From: Deltaproteobacteria bacterium
Lineage (GTDB): Bacteria; Desulfobacterota; DSM-4660; Desulfatiglandales; Desulfatiglandaceae
Assembly (NCBI GenBank): GCA_021159825.1
Contig: JAGHDR010000109.1
Coordinates: 1 to 5,636 of the forward strand
Direction: 5' to 3'
Length of the DNA stretch: 5,636 bases
Shown here: piece by piece, positions 5,157 through 5,636 of the stretch
How the letters are laid out: the number at the start of each line of letters is the position of its first letter
Position numbering within the stretch: the stretch's first letter is position 1
Position numbers and translations under genes: made by a program
Notes under the pieces: generated by a model
Told to the model about the DNA's origin: nothing
Seen by the model: the letters and a program-made list of their open reading frames with translations, nothing else
The model's database searches: none

Positions 5157-5636
5157 TCAGGCCGGATAAGACGATCCCGCAGGTCCCCTGGAACGATGAA
5201 ACGTCTTCTCAAGCGCTTGAACCTCTTTCATCCTGCCGGCATCCAAAAATACCCCATACACGGGATCTGTTTTATCCAATGAACGACCCAGAAGCTTCTG
5301 TTCCAGGAGTGAAAGGGCCTCCATCGATTTGTCGCAGACCGGGTACCCCTTGTCGTCACAGGAAATGCCTGCCGCCCGCGACACACTGGAAATGTTGTTG
5401 ATATCCACCAGTTTTATTCCACCCGACGGCGTCAGCACCAGATTTCCAACCCCCGCCAGATCGGGGATTAAACAGGTTTCCCGAATCATATTTCTGATCT
5501 GCGCCAAGGCTTTCCCTGCGTTACTTCGTACAGTTCCAGTCCATTTCTCAGCCCGGTCTTTCTTTGGCCTGGTTTGATGTTCCTCACGGTCCGCCATGCG
5601 ATAAAAAAGCGCCCACAGAGAATGCCGGTCCAAAGG
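5157..5636 (-). CDS. Partial protein with kinase-like C-lobe motif, C-terminal 159 residues
   Basis: The frame is open to the right edge, so the N-terminus lies outside the window; the TTG at 5633-5631 is not a convincing start. The 159 visible residues begin with a charged stretch (about 13-40), then a helix-like segment, then IPDLAGVGNLVLTPSGGIKLVDINNIS at 57-83. That segment resembles the catalytic and metal-binding loops of kinase-fold proteins (APH, YrbL and related groups): Asp59 and Asn65 would stand for the D....N catalytic loop and the VDINN Asp78 for the DFG aspartate. The D-to-N spacing is one residue longer than usual and no HxD is present. Residues 97-148 (GYPVCDKSMEALSLLEQKL and onward) look helical. 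I do not recognise the family by name. It precedes the MTH1187-family gene by 17 bp on the same strand. That it is a protein gene is fairly sure; the kinase link is inference. Confidence 0.72.
   Translation of the reverse strand, partial: PLDRHSLWALFYRMADREEHQTRPKKDRAEKWTGTVRSNAGKALAQIRNMIRETCLIPDLAGVGNLVLTPSGGIKLVDINNISSVSRAAGISCDDKGYPVCDKSMEALSLLEQKLLGRSLDKTDPVYGVFLDAGRMKEVQALEKTFHRSRGPAGSSYPA

Overview
The window reads like a chromosomal segment of an anaerobic, probably deltaproteobacterial (Desulfobacterales-like) organism. That is an inference from a three-domain NifU/NifS pair, an anaerobe-type cobamide salvage gene fused to a binding protein, and a thiamine-binding MTH1187-family protein. 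No phage, IS, CRISPR or defence locus is visible. All protein genes lie on the minus strand. The only plus-strand elements are a tRNA and a decayed gene fragment.

Layout, left to right. 1-241: first 80 codons of a NifS-type cysteine desulfurase. 238-1062: a complete NifU scaffold, whose stop overlaps the nifS start by 4 bp. 1153-2235: CobD-type L-threonine-O-3-phosphate decarboxylase. 2232-4262: a long fusion of a signal-peptide-bearing BtuF-like corrinoid-binding domain to a CbiZ adenosylcobinamide amidohydrolase domain, whose stop overlaps the cobD start by 4 bp. 4263-4509: intergenic, with a weak minus-strand promoter candidate, an AT-rich hairpin in the likely leader, and a plus-strand tRNA promoter. 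4510-4597: tRNA-Leu(UAA), followed by a terminator-like hairpin. 4657-4844: frameshifted remnant of a GlcD-like FAD-linked oxidase. 4849-5139: MTH1187-family protein. 5157-5636: C-terminal part of an unrecognised protein with a kinase-like C-lobe motif, running off the right edge.

How the genes fit together. NifS would mobilise sulfur from cysteine and NifU would assemble and pass on Fe-S clusters. CbiZ cleaves the aminopropanol arm from corrinoids to give cobyric acid. CobD makes aminopropanol phosphate, which CbiB (not in the window) reattaches. The fusion gene and cobD therefore form a compact salvage or remodelling unit. nifU-nifS follows 90 bp downstream on the same strand with no clear terminator between, so co-transcription is possible.

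The points most worth a second look are the predicted export of the CbiZ domain, its roughly 125-residue C-terminal extension, the glcD fossil behind the tRNA, and the kinase-like partial protein.
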